A stretch of DNA of 64,000 bases from positions 248,001 through 312,000 of the forward strand of contig PDHQ01000003.1 of assembly GCA_003339415.1 (NCBI GenBank), given 5' to 3'. The position numbers were made by a program, and so were the translations under genes. Origin of the DNA: Ophiocordyceps camponoti-saundersi (nom. inval.) (Eukaryota > Ascomycota > Sordariomycetes > Hypocreales > Ophiocordycipitaceae). Below, piece after piece: positions 63,161-64,000 of this stretch; within the stretch, counting starts at the first letter, position 1; every line of letters starts with the position of its first letter. The notes under the pieces are model-generated. The model ran no database searches. It was not told the origin of the DNA and saw only the letters and a list, made by a program, of their open reading frames with translations.

Positions 63161-64000
63161 ATGTCGCTCCGCATCACCATCGACCAGCGGCCCGAGTTCT
63201 ATACCAACCTCGATCATGTCAGCGGTCGCGTCGTTCTGGGTCTGAACCGCGCCGAGCAGGTCGGCAGTATCGTCGTCAAGCTCGAGGGCGAATCCATCAC
63301 GGCGCATCAGGTCCCGAACCCCTTCGAACTCGACGCCAATGGTCATCCTCCACCCGCCATGCCCGGACCTCCCGGAAGCGTCGTCGTCGAGAATCACAAG
63401 ATACTCTATCGTATTCAGCAGGTTTTCCCCGACGACTACCACTCCAGCTCTAGCAACCCTTACGGCGCGTTTCCTCTCCAGCCGGGCGAGCACGAGTTTC
63501 CCTTCAGATTCAAGTTGCCTGTCAACAATGCTTGCAGCGATAACGTCGCCATGGCTCGCATGGGCGGCTTCAACTCGGGCGGCGGCCTTTTCGGAATGGG
63601 AGGCGTTCGGCTCATGGACGGCACAAAGCAACTCTATCTCCGTCATGTAACCCGCACGCTGCCGCCGTCTCTGACCGGCTACCCTATGGATGGTGAAATT
63701 CGCTACTTCATCAAGGTCACCGTTCAGCGTCCTGGCTTTCTCAAGGAAAATTGGCGCTACCAGACTGGTCTCAAGTTTCTACCCATCGAACCGCCCAGAC
63801 CTCCCAAGTCTGGCCAGGAGGCCTTCGCTCGACGCCCCTTTACATTTCGGCCACGCTCGATCCCGTCTTATCCAGACATGAAACGCACCTCTGCCACGTC
63901 CAAGAAGGGCGAAAAGGACTCGGGGCTTCCCACGCCGCCGCCACCGCCACCGAACATTGAGATATCGGCCCGTCTGCCTCACCCGCCTATTCTAACCTGC
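63161..64000 (+). CDS. Arrestin-like protein (alpha-arrestin), 3'-truncated by window edge
   Basis: 280 codons remain open to the window end without a stop. The N-terminus is the first arrestin strand set: SLRITIDQRPEFYTNLDHVSGRVVLGL, then GSIVVKLEGESITAHQ, the turn HKILYRIQQVFPDDY, and LQPGEHEFPFRFKLPVNNACSD (the G-x-H-x-F-P-F-x-F arrestin signature). Next come DGEIRYFIKVTVQRPGFLKENWRY and FLPIEPPRPPK. Alpha-arrestins recruit ubiquitin ligases to plasma-membrane transporters and receptors for endocytosis; the ligase-binding PY motifs usually lie in the C-terminal part, which is outside this window. A Gly/Met-rich insert (RMGGFNSGGGLFGMGG) interrupts the first domain. Confidence 0.85.
   Translation, partial: MSLRITIDQRPEFYTNLDHVSGRVVLGLNRAEQVGSIVVKLEGESITAHQVPNPFELDANGHPPPAMPGPPGSVVVENHKILYRIQQVFPDDYHSSSSNPYGAFPLQPGEHEFPFRFKLPVNNACSDNVAMARMGGFNSGGGLFGMGGVRLMDGTKQLYLRHVTRTLPPSLTGYPMDGEIRYFIKVTVQRPGFLKENWRYQTGLKFLPIEPPRPPKSGQEAFARRPFTFRPRSIPSYPDMKRTSATSKKGEKDSGLPTPPPPPPNIEISARLPHPPILTC

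Overview
This window is nuclear DNA of a filamentous ascomycete (Pezizomycotina, most likely Sordariomycetes and probably Hypocreales; the genus cannot be fixed from sequence alone). The evidence is compact genes with 50-90 bp GT-AG introns and CTAAC/CTGAC-like branch sites, GC-rich coding sequence, fungus-specific genes (ERG2, NmrA, CSI2, POM34, IES1, an RFTS-domain heterochromatin-type protein), small secreted cysteine-rich proteins, and an AT-rich block at the left edge that carries the signature of repeat-induced point mutation (RIP).

Left edge (1-3598): a RIP-destroyed Ty1/Copia retrotransposon on the + strand, almost without CA or TG dinucleotides, in which integrase, reverse transcriptase and RNase H fragments can still be read. 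The change to normal euchromatic DNA is abrupt, near 3600.

4.6-24 kb: a ubiquitin-specific protease with a CAAX box (+), TOM40 (-), a 6-phosphofructo-2-kinase whose bisphosphatase nucleophile is missing (+), a gene-free 5.1 kb stretch full of microsatellites, CT tracts and a 69-base C run, then GSK-3 kinase (+) and nuclear cap-binding protein CBP80 (+). An assembly gap (10 Ns) sits inside G-homopolymers at 24.07 kb.

24-41 kb: an RFTS-domain/zinc-finger protein (-) facing tRNA pseudouridine-55 synthase PUS4 (+); SEC2-type Rab GEF (-); exosome subunit CSL4 (-) facing a full-length ABCC transporter (+); CSI2-like membrane protein (-) facing VPS68 (+).

41-53 kb: a 288-aa secreted protein of unknown function, a small poly-Ala protein, GET4 (-), tRNA-Gly(CCC) (-), POM34 (-) facing INO80 subunit IES1 (+), an unknown 200-aa protein (-), ERG2 sterol isomerase (+, with a 27-nt microexon), and NmrA-type repressor (-).

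53-64 kb: a 3.4 kb gene-poor stretch with long G runs, then FCF1 (-) and RFC4 (+) sharing a 261 bp promoter that contains an MCB box, a 109-aa small membrane protein (-), a YCII-domain protein (+), a six-cysteine secreted protein (+) and the first 280 codons of an arrestin-like protein that runs off the right edge.

Most genes are unlinked housekeeping functions (ubiquitin removal, mitochondrial and ER protein import, RNA processing, replication, glycolytic control, sterol synthesis, transport). I see no biosynthetic cluster, no CRISPR array and no clear new multi-gene system. The observations most worth following are the RIP-marked retroelement, the RFTS/zinc-finger protein, the prenylation-motif deubiquitinase, the phosphatase-dead PFK-2, and two orphan secreted proteins.
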